Shown here: positions 34,434-42,629 of the stretch, piece after piece | Layout of the letters: every line of letters begins with the position of its first letter | How positions within the stretch are numbered: the stretch's first letter is position 1 | From: Pelomonas caseinilytica | GTDB lineage: Bacteria > Pseudomonadota > Gammaproteobacteria > Burkholderiales > Burkholderiaceae_C | Reading direction: 5' to 3' | Assembly (NCBI RefSeq): GCF_021353235.1 | Contig: NZ_JAJTWT010000003.1 | Span: 248,001 to 312,000 of the forward strand | DNA length: 64,000 nucleotides | Program-made: the position numbers and the translations under genes | The notes under the pieces: model-generated | Database searches by the model: none | What the model saw: the letters and a program-made list of their open reading frames with translations, nothing else | What the model was told of the DNA's origin: nothing

Positions 34434-35405
34434 CGCCATCACCAGCAGGCCGACGGCCAGCATCGTGGCGACGTCGGGCTCGGGCACGGCCGTGGCGAGC
34501 ACGGCGGCGGCCAGCTGCTGGTGGGCGGCGGTGGTGGGGTGGATGCCGTCCCAGAACAGCGAGGTGGTGACGTCGCAGGCGTTGACGGCCGCGGCGCAGG
34601 CATGCGTCCAGTCGCTGAAACCCGAGGCCGGGCCGGCGGCGACCGTGGCCGTCAGGAAGCCGAACATGTCGAAGGTCCGGACGTCGCTGCCCGCCAGCGC
34701 GGTGGCCAGCGCCGTGTCCATGGCCCAGCTCAGGGCCGTGGCCTCGGTGCTCACGCCCATGGCGCTGGCCAGGGGCGTCAGGCCGAAGTTGGGCGTGTTC
34801 ATCACCAGCACGTGCCGGGCGCCGGCCAGCTTCAGGTCGCCGACGAGGCCGGCGACGTCGCTGGCGTAGCTGGCCACGGTGGCGGCGCCGGTGGTCGCTG
34901 CGTCCGCGCCGGCGGCGATGGCCTCCAGCGCGAAGCGGACGTTGTTGCCGCCGCCGGCCACGATGTAGAGCGCATCGGGGTCGGCCACGTGGTGGGTGGC
35001 GCCGAGGTAGCCGTCGAGCTGGTGGCGCAGGCTGTAGGGGAAGCCTGGCAGCCCGGGCACGTCATGGCCGTCGATGCCCGTCTGCGCGCCGCCGTAGGCG
35101 TAGTTGGTGCCGCCCGCCAGCGACGGCGCCAGCGGCAGGCCGAGGGACTGGGCCAGGTATTGCGTCCAGACCGGCCCGTTGGAATAGGTCGATGCTGCGG
35201 ACGGCAGCCAGCTGTAGAAGCCGTCGCCGCTGACCTGGACGGACGGCAGCGTGCCGCCGAACAAGGGTGCGAGCAGCAGGGCGTTGTTGCCGCTGTCGGA
35301 GAGGCTGTCGCCGAAGACGACGAGGCCGGAGTAGGCGCTGGCGGGCAGCGTGGCCGCGCAAATGGCCAGGCCCGCGGCGGCGCGGGCAAGCAGACGGAAT
35401 GGCAT
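34395..35405 (-). CDS. SGNH/GDSL esterase with PEP-CTERM sorting signal
   Basis: The 336-residue protein has a signal peptide (about 24 residues, ending PASA), the GDSL block VVFGDSLSDSGNN with nucleophile Ser34, Asn in AGGGNNVRF, and the C-terminal Asp-His pair in FWDGIHPTTAAHQ. It ends in VPEPDVATMLAVGLLVMALG followed by RRRR, a PEP-CTERM signal: VPEP, a hydrophobic helix and basic residues. PEP-CTERM proteins are processed by exosortase and linked to exopolysaccharide production. Likely an extracellular lipase/esterase. The stop lies inside the convergent LysR gene. Confidence 0.9.
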   Translation of the reverse strand: MPFRLLARAAAGLAICAATLPASAYSGLVVFGDSLSDSGNNALLLAPLFGGTLPSVQVSGDGFYSWLPSAASTYSNGPVWTQYLAQSLGLPLAPSLAGGTNYAYGGAQTGIDGHDVPGLPGFPYSLRHQLDGYLGATHHVADPDALYIVAGGGNNVRFALEAIAAGADAATTGAATVASYASDVAGLVGDLKLAGARHVLVMNTPNFGLTPLASAMGVSTEATALSWAMDTALATALAGSDVRTFDMFGFLTATVAAGPASGFSDWTHACAAAVNACDVTTSLFWDGIHPTTAAHQQLAAAVLATAVPEPDVATMLAVGLLVMALGRRRRAGVQQG

Positions 35406-35536
35406 TGGAGACTCCCTGTGATGGCCGCGGACTTCTGGCGGCGGCGGGGAGCATCCCTGCTCGCCCGGAGGGCGTCTACCCGTGTCGTCCTGAGAACGAA
35501 ATCAGGCTCAGCCGCCGGGCTCGGTGGCGCGAGGGC

Positions 35537-36307
35537 TTACTCGACGTCGTTGCGGAAGGCCACTTCGACCGCCGCATCGCGCGGCTTGCCGATGGGCGCG
35601 AAGCGCCACTGCTTGACGGCCTCGACGGCGGCCGTGGCCAGGCGGGCGTGGCTGGACTTGACGGCCTGGGCCTGGATGACGGTGCCGTCGGCGCCGACGG
35701 TGAACTGGACCTGGGCGAAGCCGGTGCGGAAGTTCTGGGCCTGCAACTGGCGCGGGATGGCGGGGTCGACCTTGTACAGCAGCCTGAGCGGCAGCTCCTC
35801 TTCCTCGGCCGGCGGGGGCGGGGCCTCGGCGGCCTTGACGGCCACGGCCTGAGGCGCGGCCGGCGCGGGAGCCGGCGTGGGGGCGGCGGAGGCGAGCAGC
35901 ACGGGCCTGCGCTCCAGATCGGGCTCGGGCTCCGATGCCGCGGCGGCGGCGACGGGAGCGGAGGCGGCTGCCGGAGCCGGAGCCAGCGCCTGGACCCGCT
36001 CGGTCGTCGGTGTAGGCGCGGGGGCCGGCGCGACGGCGGGCCGTGGCGCGGCAGCGACCGCGGCGGGCTTGCGCGGCGCGGGGGCGGGTGCCGCGGCGGG
36101 CGCGGCCGTCGGGCGAGCCCCGCCCTTGTCGGCGTTGATCTTGATCCAGTGGAACACGGCGTCAGCGGCCTTCTGGGCGCGCTCCATGCCGGCCGCGGAG
36201 GCGGGGGCCTCGGCCTGCTGGGCCGTGGCTGAAGAGGCCAGCAGCGCCAGGGCATAGGCGATGGCGGAGAGCTTGGGCGCCAGCATGGGGCGCGGTCCGA
36301 GTGTCAT
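35537..36307 (-). CDS. TonB-C-domain protein with a secretory signal instead of a membrane anchor
   Basis: The 256-residue protein has a hydrophobic N-terminus ending ASSATA that looks like a cleavable signal, then a Pro/Ala-rich spacer of over 100 residues (APAPAPRKPAAV), and a C-terminal TonB domain (LYKVDPAIPRQLQAQNFRTG, VQFTVGADGTVIQAQAVKSS, AAVEAVKQWRFAPIG). True TonB is anchored in the inner membrane and needs ExbBD; no exbBD genes are beside it. It could be a periplasmic helper, or the first helix may stay as an anchor. Start could also be the ATG at 36286. Confidence 0.75.
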   Translation of the reverse strand: MTLGPRPMLAPKLSAIAYALALLASSATAQQAEAPASAAGMERAQKAADAVFHWIKINADKGGARPTAAPAAAPAPAPRKPAAVAAAPRPAVAPAPAPTPTTERVQALAPAPAAASAPVAAAAASEPEPDLERRPVLLASAAPTPAPAPAAPQAVAVKAAEAPPPPAEEEELPLRLLYKVDPAIPRQLQAQNFRTGFAQVQFTVGADGTVIQAQAVKSSHARLATAAVEAVKQWRFAPIGKPRDAAVEVAFRNDVE

Positions 36308-36436
36308 GACTGCTCCACGGAAGACGAAGCCGGCGGGGGGCGGGGTTCCGGCGGCGGAACTCTAGTCAAGCCGGCAGCCGGCTGAAGCGGGGTTTGCCCC
36401 GCCGGCCGTGGAATTTGCAGCACTTCGGCGCGGTCT

Positions 36437-36850
36437 TCAGGCCGCGCTCAGCAGCGCCCGGCAGCGTTTCTCGTGCTGCTGGATTTCCGCGAGCGTCACC
36501 TCGATGTCGTGGCGCTGCTGCTCCAATTGCTCGCGGTGCTGCGCCAGGATGGCGAGGAAGGCACGCAACTGGGGCGCGGCGCTGGCCTGGCTGTCGTACA
36601 TGTCGACGAGCTGCTTGATCTCCTGCAGCGCCAGGCCCAGGCGCTTGCCGCGCAGCGTCAGCTTGAGCCGGGTGCGGTCGCGCGGGGTGTAGACGCGGTT
36701 GCGGCCCTTGCGCCCGGGCTCCAGCAGGCCCATGTCCTCGTAGAAGCGGATGGCGCGCGGCGTGATGTCGAATTCCGCTGCCAGCTCGGTGATGGTGAAG
36801 GTCGGCTGAGGGGTCTCGGTCGCGGGCGGGACAGACTTGCGAGGGGGCAT
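36437..36850 (-). CDS. liuR: MerR-family regulator, LiuR type
   Basis: The 137-residue regulator has a MerR HTH (TITELAAEFDITPRAIRFYE, EDMGLLEPGRKGRNRVYTPRD, LKLTLRGKRLGLALQEIKQL) and a C-terminal coiled coil (QHREQLEQQRHDIEVTLAEI). The motif set matches LiuR, the activator/repressor of leucine and isovalerate breakdown in proteobacteria. The gene diverges from the MBL hydrolase gene, and a LiuR-like palindrome sits between them. The liu genes themselves are not in the window. Confidence 0.85.
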   Translation of the reverse strand: MPPRKSVPPATETPQPTFTITELAAEFDITPRAIRFYEDMGLLEPGRKGRNRVYTPRDRTRLKLTLRGKRLGLALQEIKQLVDMYDSQASAAPQLRAFLAILAQHREQLEQQRHDIEVTLAEIQQHEKRCRALLSAA

Positions 36851-36862
36851 GGCTACACTCGA

Positions 36863-36878
36863 TTGACGTAAACGTCAG
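36863..36878. promoter_or_regulatory. LiuR-type operator between liuR and the MBL gene
   Basis: TTGACGTAAACGTCAG is a near-perfect palindrome (TTGACGT/ACGTCAG around AA), matching the TTGACGT-N-ACGTCAA type reported for LiuR sites in reconstructed regulons. It sits 13 bp upstream of the liuR start and 23 bp upstream of the MBL start, so it probably serves both. Confidence 0.65.
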
Positions 36879-36900
36879 TCTAAGTCGAGCCGACCCCACC

Positions 36901-37983
36901 ATGGCCAACGCACGCGAATCCGAACTCCATTACCCCCTGGGCGAAACCCTGCCCCGCCCCGGCGAGGCCCTGGACCTGGCGCCCGGCGTGCGCTGGGTGC
37001 GCATGGGACTGCCCTTTGCGCTGGACCACATCAACCTGTGGCTGCTGCGCGACCGGCTGGACGGCCGCGAGGGCTGGACCATCGTCGACTGCGGCATCGC
37101 CAGCGACGAGACCCGCGCCAACTGGGAGCAGGTGTTTGCCGCTCATCTGGACGGTTTGCCCGTGCTGCGGGTGATGGCCACGCACTTCCACCCGGACCAT
37201 CTCGGGCTGGCCCACTGGCTGACTGAGCGTTGGAGCGGACGCGTGGGGGCCCACCCCGAATGCCGGCTGTGGATGAGCGCTACGGACTTCAACCTCGCGC
37301 GCCTGGCCAGCAGCTCCACCGTCGGCATGGGCGGCGCCTCGGCGGCCGCCTTCTTCGGCAGCCACGGCCTCACCGACCCCGAGTCGCTCGACAAGATCCG
37401 CGCCCGCGCCGACTACTACCCCAGGATGGTGCCCGTGGTGCCGGCGAGCTTCCGGCGCCTGATGGATGGCAACGAGGTGGCGATCGGCGGGCGCGTGTGG
37501 CGCTGCATCGCCGGCTACGGGCATGCGCCCGAGCACATCAGCCTCTTCTGTGCGGAGGGGCGGCTGCTGATCTCGGGCGACATGGTGCTGCCGCGCATCT
37601 CCACCAACGTGTCGGTGGTCGACGTCGAACCCGAGGCCGACCCGCTCAACCTCTACCTCGACTCGCTTTCGCGCTACCTGGCGCTGCCGGCCGACACCCT
37701 GGTGCTGCCGTCGCACGGCAAGCCCTTCACGGGCCTGCACGAGCGCATCGACCAGCTGCGCGAGCACCATGACGAGCGCCTGGCCGAAGTGGTGGCCGCC
37801 TGCCGCGCCGCGCCCACGCATGCCGCCGGGCTGCTGCCGGTGCTGTTCAAGCGCAAGCTCGACCTGCACCAGACCACCTTCGCCATGGGCGAGTCCATCG
37901 CCCACCTCAATGCGCTGTGGCTGCGCGGCGCGCTGCGGCGCGAGCTGGGCGCCGACGGCGTGTACCGCTTCTCGGCGGCCTGA
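36901..37983 (+). CDS. MBL-fold metallohydrolase
   Basis: The 360-residue protein has the metallo-beta-lactamase signature THFHPDHLG, then GYGHAPEHISLFC, ISGDMVLPRIS and LPSHGKPF, which supply the dinuclear metal ligands. A C-terminal winged-helix-like region follows (residues about 275-360), as in LACTB2-like hydrolases; those act on thioesters or RNA. Its placement opposite liuR, with the shared operator, suggests an acyl-CoA or acyl-thioester hydrolase tied to branched-chain catabolism. That last step is inference. Confidence 0.88.
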   Translation: MANARESELHYPLGETLPRPGEALDLAPGVRWVRMGLPFALDHINLWLLRDRLDGREGWTIVDCGIASDETRANWEQVFAAHLDGLPVLRVMATHFHPDHLGLAHWLTERWSGRVGAHPECRLWMSATDFNLARLASSSTVGMGGASAAAFFGSHGLTDPESLDKIRARADYYPRMVPVVPASFRRLMDGNEVAIGGRVWRCIAGYGHAPEHISLFCAEGRLLISGDMVLPRISTNVSVVDVEPEADPLNLYLDSLSRYLALPADTLVLPSHGKPFTGLHERIDQLREHHDERLAEVVAACRAAPTHAAGLLPVLFKRKLDLHQTTFAMGESIAHLNALWLRGALRRELGADGVYRFSAA

Positions 37984-37997
37984 GTCCCGGGCCGGCC

Positions 37998-38034
37998 AAA
38001 AAAAAGCGCCGCCCCAGGTTCTTCCGGGGCGGCG
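37998..38034 (-). terminator. Intrinsic terminator for the minus-strand operon ending at ygjP
   Basis: CGCCGCCCC (38007-38015) pairs with GGGGCGGCG (38026-38034) around a 10-base loop. On the minus strand this hairpin is followed by eight T (the A-run at 37998-38005), a classic intrinsic terminator for transcripts running leftward from 38212. On the plus strand there is no T-run. Confidence 0.8.
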
Positions 38035-38211
38035 TCACGGGTCCGGTACCTTCTCCATGATCTCCCTCGATCTCCCTGCCGGCCCTGCGGCCGGTGGCGG
38101 TACCTGTGATGACAGCGTCGTCAGGAGTGTTGCTGAACGTGAAGCCGCCGCCGTGACATAGGTCAGGGAATATTCACAGGCTGGCCGGTGAATGAGGCCT
38201 GACGGCCCAAT

Positions 38212-39021
38212 TCACTGCACGACGATGGACTCTTCGCGCAGGGCCTCGCGCGAGCGTTCGAAGTCCGGCAGCACCGAGCGCACGGTGTCCCAGAAGGCCG
38301 GGCTGTGGTTCATCTCGCGCAGATGGGCCAGCTCGTGGGCGACGACGTAGTCGATGATGGCCGGCGCGAAGTGGATGAGGCGCCAGTTCAGCCGGATGCT
38401 GCCATCGGCGCTGGCGCTGCCCCAGCGGGTCTGGGCCGAAGACAGGCGCAGCGAGGTCATGGAGACGCCCAGCTTCTCGGCGAAGAGGCGGCAGCGCGGC
38501 AGGAAGTCCTCCTTCGCGCGCGCCTGCAGCCAGGACTGGCTCAGGTCGCGGATCTGCTCGGCCGAGGCGCCGGCGGGCAAGGGCAGGCGCAGCTGGCGGG
38601 TGGCGGCGTCCCAGACGATCTCGCGCTCGGCCGGCGCCAGCACCAGGGTCAGCGGTTCGCCGAGGTAGGGCAGGCGGCCGCCATCCAGCCATTCGATGCG
38701 CGAGGCCTGGATGCGCTGCTGGCGCTCGCGCTGCTCGACGAGCTTGCGCAGGATCCAGTCGCCCTTGTGGTGCAGGGCCCGCTCGATCTCGCCGATAGGC
38801 ACCCAGCGCGGCGCGCTGACCCGCAGGCCCTGCGGGCCCACGACGAAGCCGATGCTGCGGCGGCGGGCGCGCTTGAGTTCGTAGCCGATGCGGTGCTGGC
38901 CCAGCCACAGCTCGCGGCGCGAGCGCGGCGCGCCCGGCTCGGCCGGCGTGATCTCCGGCTCCACGTCGAACAGGGACAGCTGGCTGTCCTGCAGGAGGGG
39001 GGCCGGACGCTTGGAGGCCAT
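38212..39021 (-). CDS. YgjP-like M48-type metallopeptidase (DUF45)
   Basis: The 269-residue protein has the zinc motif HELAHLREMNHSPAFW with a third ligand in RTRWGS-type QTRWGSASADG context, and RRRSIGFVVGPQGLRVSAP in the N-terminal half. This is the YgjP/WLM-like M48-type family of unknown function, a usual neighbour of plsC in betaproteobacteria. It is the last gene of the operon; its start lies 2 bp after the plsC stop. A terminator follows at 37998-38034. Confidence 0.85.
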   Translation of the reverse strand: MASKRPAPLLQDSQLSLFDVEPEITPAEPGAPRSRRELWLGQHRIGYELKRARRRSIGFVVGPQGLRVSAPRWVPIGEIERALHHKGDWILRKLVEQRERQQRIQASRIEWLDGGRLPYLGEPLTLVLAPAEREIVWDAATRQLRLPLPAGASAEQIRDLSQSWLQARAKEDFLPRCRLFAEKLGVSMTSLRLSSAQTRWGSASADGSIRLNWRLIHFAPAIIDYVVAHELAHLREMNHSPAFWDTVRSVLPDFERSREALREESIVVQ

Positions 39022-39023
39022 GC

Positions 39024-39824
39024 TCAGCGGGGCGTGCGGACCGGGGCGCCGGCCGCGCCGGCGGGCGGAGGGTCGGCGTAGGCCTCCGGGTCGAGGCGGC
39101 GCATCTCGGCCTCGATCCAGTCCTTGACCTCGCGCATCATTTCGGCCGGCTCGCGGCCCTCGGGGCGGATCTGCCGGCCGATGGAGAGGTCGACGACGCC
39201 CGGGCGCAGCAGGAAGCTCTTGCGCGGCCAGCAGCGCGCCGAGGTGGCGGCGATGGGCACGACGGGCAGGCCGGCCTCGATGGCCAGGCGGGTGCCGCCG
39301 GTCTTGTAGTCGCCCACCTGGCCGCGGGCGATGCGCGTGCCCTCGGGGAACATGATGACCCAGTTGCCCATGGCGCCGAGGCGCTTGCCCTGGGCCAGCA
39401 CCTTGTTCCAGGCCTCGGTGCGGCGGCTGCGGTCGATGTGGATCATGTCCATGCGCGCCATGGCCCAGCCGAAGAAGGGCACGTAGAGCAGCTCGCGCTT
39501 GAACACGTAGGCCAGGGGGTGCGAGAGCAGGGCCGGGTAGGCGAAGGTCTCCCAGGTGCTCTGGTGCTTGGACAGCAGCACGACGCCGGCGCGCCGGTCC
39601 GCGGCCGGCGGCAGGTTCTCCATGCCGTGGATGCGCCAGCGCACGCCGCAGATCCAGCGGGCGCTCCAGATGGCGACCTTGAGCCAGCCGGCACAGGCCC
39701 AGTAGACCGGGTCGCCGCGGCGGAAGATGGACAGCACCAGCACGGCCAGGGCCCAGGGGATGACCGTCACGACGAGGACGAGGACGAAGATCAGCGAGCG
39801 GATGGCGCTCAGCAAGGTGGACAT
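39024..39824 (-). CDS. plsC: 1-acyl-sn-glycerol-3-phosphate acyltransferase (PlsC family)
   Basis: The 266-residue membrane enzyme starts with a hydrophobic anchor (LIFVLVLVVTVIPWALAVLV) and carries acyltransferase motifs SKHQSTWE (block I), KRELLYVPFFGWAM (block II), FPEGTR (block III) and VPIAATSARCWP (block IV). Block I has Glu where the usual HX4D has Asp, a variant common in betaproteobacteria. It makes phosphatidic acid, the second step of phospholipid synthesis. Its start overlaps the gmhB stop by one base (TGATG). Confidence 0.9.
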   Translation of the reverse strand: MSTLLSAIRSLIFVLVLVVTVIPWALAVLVLSIFRRGDPVYWACAGWLKVAIWSARWICGVRWRIHGMENLPPAADRRAGVVLLSKHQSTWETFAYPALLSHPLAYVFKRELLYVPFFGWAMARMDMIHIDRSRRTEAWNKVLAQGKRLGAMGNWVIMFPEGTRIARGQVGDYKTGGTRLAIEAGLPVVPIAATSARCWPRKSFLLRPGVVDLSIGRQIRPEGREPAEMMREVKDWIEAEMRRLDPEAYADPPPAGAAGAPVRTPR

Positions 39825-40444
39825 CAGTTCAGGTCTCCGGCCTGGGTGTCGGGGATGAGGGCCTGGCCGCGCTCCTCGGCGACGCGGCGGCGCTCTTCCT
39901 GGATGATGGTCTCGGCAAAGCTCATCAGGTCGTCGTGCACGCGGGCGCCGGGCACCTGCGCCAGCAGGTTGGCGAGCTCCTCGGTACCGAGGCTGCCGAA
40001 GGGCCCGGTCAGCACGAGGTGGGGGACGCAGCCGGCGTTCTGCGCCGTCAGCAGGTCGGTCAGCGAGGCGCCCACCATGTGCACGTCCGACAGCTCCACG
40101 TCGAAGCGCTCGCCGATCTGCTGGATCAGCCCGGGCAGGGGCTTGCGGCAGTCGCAGCCCTCCTCGGGCGTGTGCGGGCAGAAGAAGGCGGCGTCCAGCC
40201 GCCCGCCCTTCTCGGCCAGCAGCTGGTTGAGCCGCAGGTGCACGGCGTTCAGCGAGGCCATGTCGAGCAGGCCGCGGCCGATGCCGGCCTGGTTGGTGGC
40301 GAGCACCGTGTGCCAGCCGGCATGGTTGAGCCGCGCCACGGCCTCCATCGCGCCGGGCAGGGGGTCGAGCTCTTCCGGCGCCTTGACGTGGTCGTCGCGG
40401 TAGCGGTTGAGCGTGCCGTCCCGTCCGAGGATGACGAGCTTCAT
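39824..40444 (-). CDS. gmhB: GmhB-like heptose-bisphosphate phosphatase with altered catalytic residues
   Basis: The 206-residue HAD protein aligns with GmhB (D-glycero-D-manno-heptose 1,7-bisphosphate 7-phosphatase) over its length, with ATNQAGIGRGLL and the zinc site Cys89, His91, Cys97, Cys99 (FFCPHTPEEGCDCRKP). However, the first motif reads ILGRDGT, so the nucleophile Asp is Gly7 (codon GGA), while the acid/base Asp9 remains. The later metal-binding GDxxxD reads GASLTD, so that Asp is Ala126 (codon GCC). The enzyme should be inactive by the standard HAD mechanism. Start ATG 40444 is family-like; ATG 40474, 4 bp after the glyS stop, would add 10 residues. It lies between glyS and plsC. 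Confidence 0.8.
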   Translation of the reverse strand: MKLVILGRDGTLNRYRDDHVKAPEELDPLPGAMEAVARLNHAGWHTVLATNQAGIGRGLLDMASLNAVHLRLNQLLAEKGGRLDAAFFCPHTPEEGCDCRKPLPGLIQQIGERFDVELSDVHMVGASLTDLLTAQNAGCVPHLVLTGPFGSLGTEELANLLAQVPGARVHDDLMSFAETIIQEERRRVAEERGQALIPDTQAGDLN

Positions 40445-40478
40445 GCCGTGGGCGTGGTCGGCGGTGCGGGGCATGGCG

Positions 40479-42626
40479 TCAGCTGGCCAGCCGGGACAGG
40501 TCGGCCACGCGGTTCATGGCGGCGTGCAGGCGGCCCAGCAGCGCCAGCCGGTTGGCGCGCAGCTGCGGGTCTTCGGCATTGACCATGACGTCGTCGAAGA
40601 AGGCGTCGACCGGGCCCTTGAGCGCGGCCAGCGCCTTGAGCGAGCCGGTGTAGTCGTGCTGCTCGAACAGGCGGTCAGCAGCGGGCTGCACCTCGGCGAT
40701 GGCGGCGGCCAGGGCCTGTTCGGCGGCCTCCTTGAGCAGTCCGGCCTGCACGTCGGTGGGCCGTTCGCCCTCGACCTTCTTCAAGATGTTGGCCACGCGC
40801 TTGTTGGCGGCGGCCAGCGAGGCGGCCTCCGGCAGGGCGGCGAAGGCGCGGACGGCCTCCAGGCGCTTGGGCACGTCGCCCAGGCGCGCCGGCTGCAGGG
40901 CCAGCACGGCGTCGACCTCCTGGGCGCTGTAGCCCTGATCGCGCAGCGACACGGCCAGGCGGTCGGCGAAGAAGCCGAGCAGGGCGTCGCGCGTGGCCGG
41001 CGCGTCCTCCACCAGCTCGCCGAAGACTGGCAGGGCGGCGTCGATGAGGGCGGGCAGCTCCAGCGGCAGGTTCTTCTCGACCAGGATGCGGATGACGCCC
41101 AGCGCATGGCGGCGCAGGGCGAAGGGGTCCTTGTCGCCGGTGGGCAGTTGGCCGATGCCGAAAAGGCCGACGAGGGTCTCGAGCTTGTCGGCCAGCGCCA
41201 CGACGGTGCCGGTGTGGTTGCGCGGCAGGGCGTCGCCGGCGAAGCGGGGCTTGTAGTGGTCCTCGATGGCGATGGCGACGCCGTCGCGCAGGCCTTCGTG
41301 GCGGGCGTAGTAGCCGCCCATGATGCCCTGCAGCTCGGGGAATTCGCCCACCATGTCGGTCAGCAGGTCGCACTTGGCCAGCAGGGCCGCCTGGCGTACC
41401 TTGCTGTCCAGCACCTTGAATTCGTCGTCGGCCTCGACCGTGTAGGGCAGGGTGGCCATGCTCAGCTGCTGCACGATGGCGTGGGCGATGGCACGCACGC
41501 GCTCGGTGCGCTCGCCCTGGCTGCCCAGCTTGCCGTGGTAGACGACCTTGGCCAGGCCGGGCAGGCGGCTTTCCAGGGTCTTCTTGCGGTCCTGGTCGAA
41601 GAAGAACTTGGCGTCGGCCAGGCGCGGGCGCACGACGCGCTCGTTGCCCTGCACCACGGCGCTGGCGTCGGCCGGCGCGATGTTGCTGATGACGAGGAAA
41701 TGGCGCGTCAGCTTGCCTTGCGCGTCCAGCAGCGGGAAGTACTTCTGGTTGGCCTTCATCGTCAGGATGAGGCATTCCTGCGGCACGGCCAGGAACTCGG
41801 GCTCGAACGCGCAGGTCAGCACGTTGGGGCGCTCGACCAGGGCGGTCACTTCGTCCAGCAGGGCTTCGTCGTCGATGGGCGTGAGGCTGAGGGCATCGGC
41901 GGCGCCCTTGAGCTGGCGCGAGATCTCGGCGCGGCGCTCGGCGAAGCCGGCGATGACGGCGCCCTGCTCGCGCAACTGCGTGGCATAGCTGTCGGCGGAT
42001 TCGATCTCGACCGTGGGCTGGGCCGCCTCGAAACGGTGGCCCGTGGTGGCGCGGCCGGCGTTCAGACCCAGGGCCTGCACGGGCACGACCTCCGTGCCAT
42101 GCAGGGCCACGAGGCCGTGAGCCGGGCGCACGAACTTGACGTCGGTCCAGCCGTCGGCGAGCTGGTAGGTCATGACCTTGGGGATGGGCAGCCGATGCAG
42201 GGCTTCGTCGAGGGCCTTCTGCAGGCCCTGGGCCAGGCTGGCGCCGGGCTGGACGCTGTCCCAGAACAGCGCCTCGGCCTTGCCGTCGGGGGCGCGCTTG
42301 AGCTGGGGCACGACCTCGGGGCCGGCGCCGAGGGCGGCCAGCTTCTTCAGCAGGGCCGGCGTGGCCTGGCCGTCGGCCGTGAGGGCCACGGCGACGGGCA
42401 TGAGCTTTTGCTGCACGGCCTTGTCGGCGGCCTTTGGGGCAACGCCTTCGACGTGCACGCCCAGGCGGCGTGGCGAGGCGAACGAGGTGACGGCCGCGTC
42501 GGCCGCGGCCAGGCCCTGGGCCTTGAGGCTGTCGGCCAGCACGGCGGCAAAGGACTCGCCCAGCTTCTTCAGCGCCTTGGGCGGCAGTTCTTCGACGAAC
42601 AGTTCAACGAGGAGGTTCGCACTCAT
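40479..42626 (-). CDS. glyS: Glycyl-tRNA synthetase beta subunit
   Basis: The 715-residue protein matches bacterial GlyS, starting NLLVELFVEELPPKALKKLG and containing KLMPVAVALT, LALNAGRATTGHRF-like QALGLNAGRATTGHRF, VFDQDRKKTLESRL-like FFFDQDRKKTLESRL, VYHGKLGSQGERTERV and the C-terminal anticodon-binding ALIC region (FFDDVMVNAEDPQLRANRLA). Together with GlyQ it forms the alpha2beta2 synthetase. ATG at 42626 is chosen; GTG at 42629 is adjacent. The glyQ stop lies 3 bp upstream. Confidence 0.96.
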   Translation of the reverse strand: MSANLLVELFVEELPPKALKKLGESFAAVLADSLKAQGLAAADAAVTSFASPRRLGVHVEGVAPKAADKAVQQKLMPVAVALTADGQATPALLKKLAALGAGPEVVPQLKRAPDGKAEALFWDSVQPGASLAQGLQKALDEALHRLPIPKVMTYQLADGWTDVKFVRPAHGLVALHGTEVVPVQALGLNAGRATTGHRFEAAQPTVEIESADSYATQLREQGAVIAGFAERRAEISRQLKGAADALSLTPIDDEALLDEVTALVERPNVLTCAFEPEFLAVPQECLILTMKANQKYFPLLDAQGKLTRHFLVISNIAPADASAVVQGNERVVRPRLADAKFFFDQDRKKTLESRLPGLAKVVYHGKLGSQGERTERVRAIAHAIVQQLSMATLPYTVEADDEFKVLDSKVRQAALLAKCDLLTDMVGEFPELQGIMGGYYARHEGLRDGVAIAIEDHYKPRFAGDALPRNHTGTVVALADKLETLVGLFGIGQLPTGDKDPFALRRHALGVIRILVEKNLPLELPALIDAALPVFGELVEDAPATRDALLGFFADRLAVSLRDQGYSAQEVDAVLALQPARLGDVPKRLEAVRAFAALPEAASLAAANKRVANILKKVEGERPTDVQAGLLKEAAEQALAAAIAEVQPAADRLFEQHDYTGSLKALAALKGPVDAFFDDVMVNAEDPQLRANRLALLGRLHAAMNRVADLSRLAS

Positions 42627-42629
42627 CAC

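Noticed and set aside
39720..39790. Possible loss of PlsC activity because HX4D reads HX4E
   Set aside because: The HQSTWE form is a known betaproteobacterial variant and the other acyltransferase motifs are intact.
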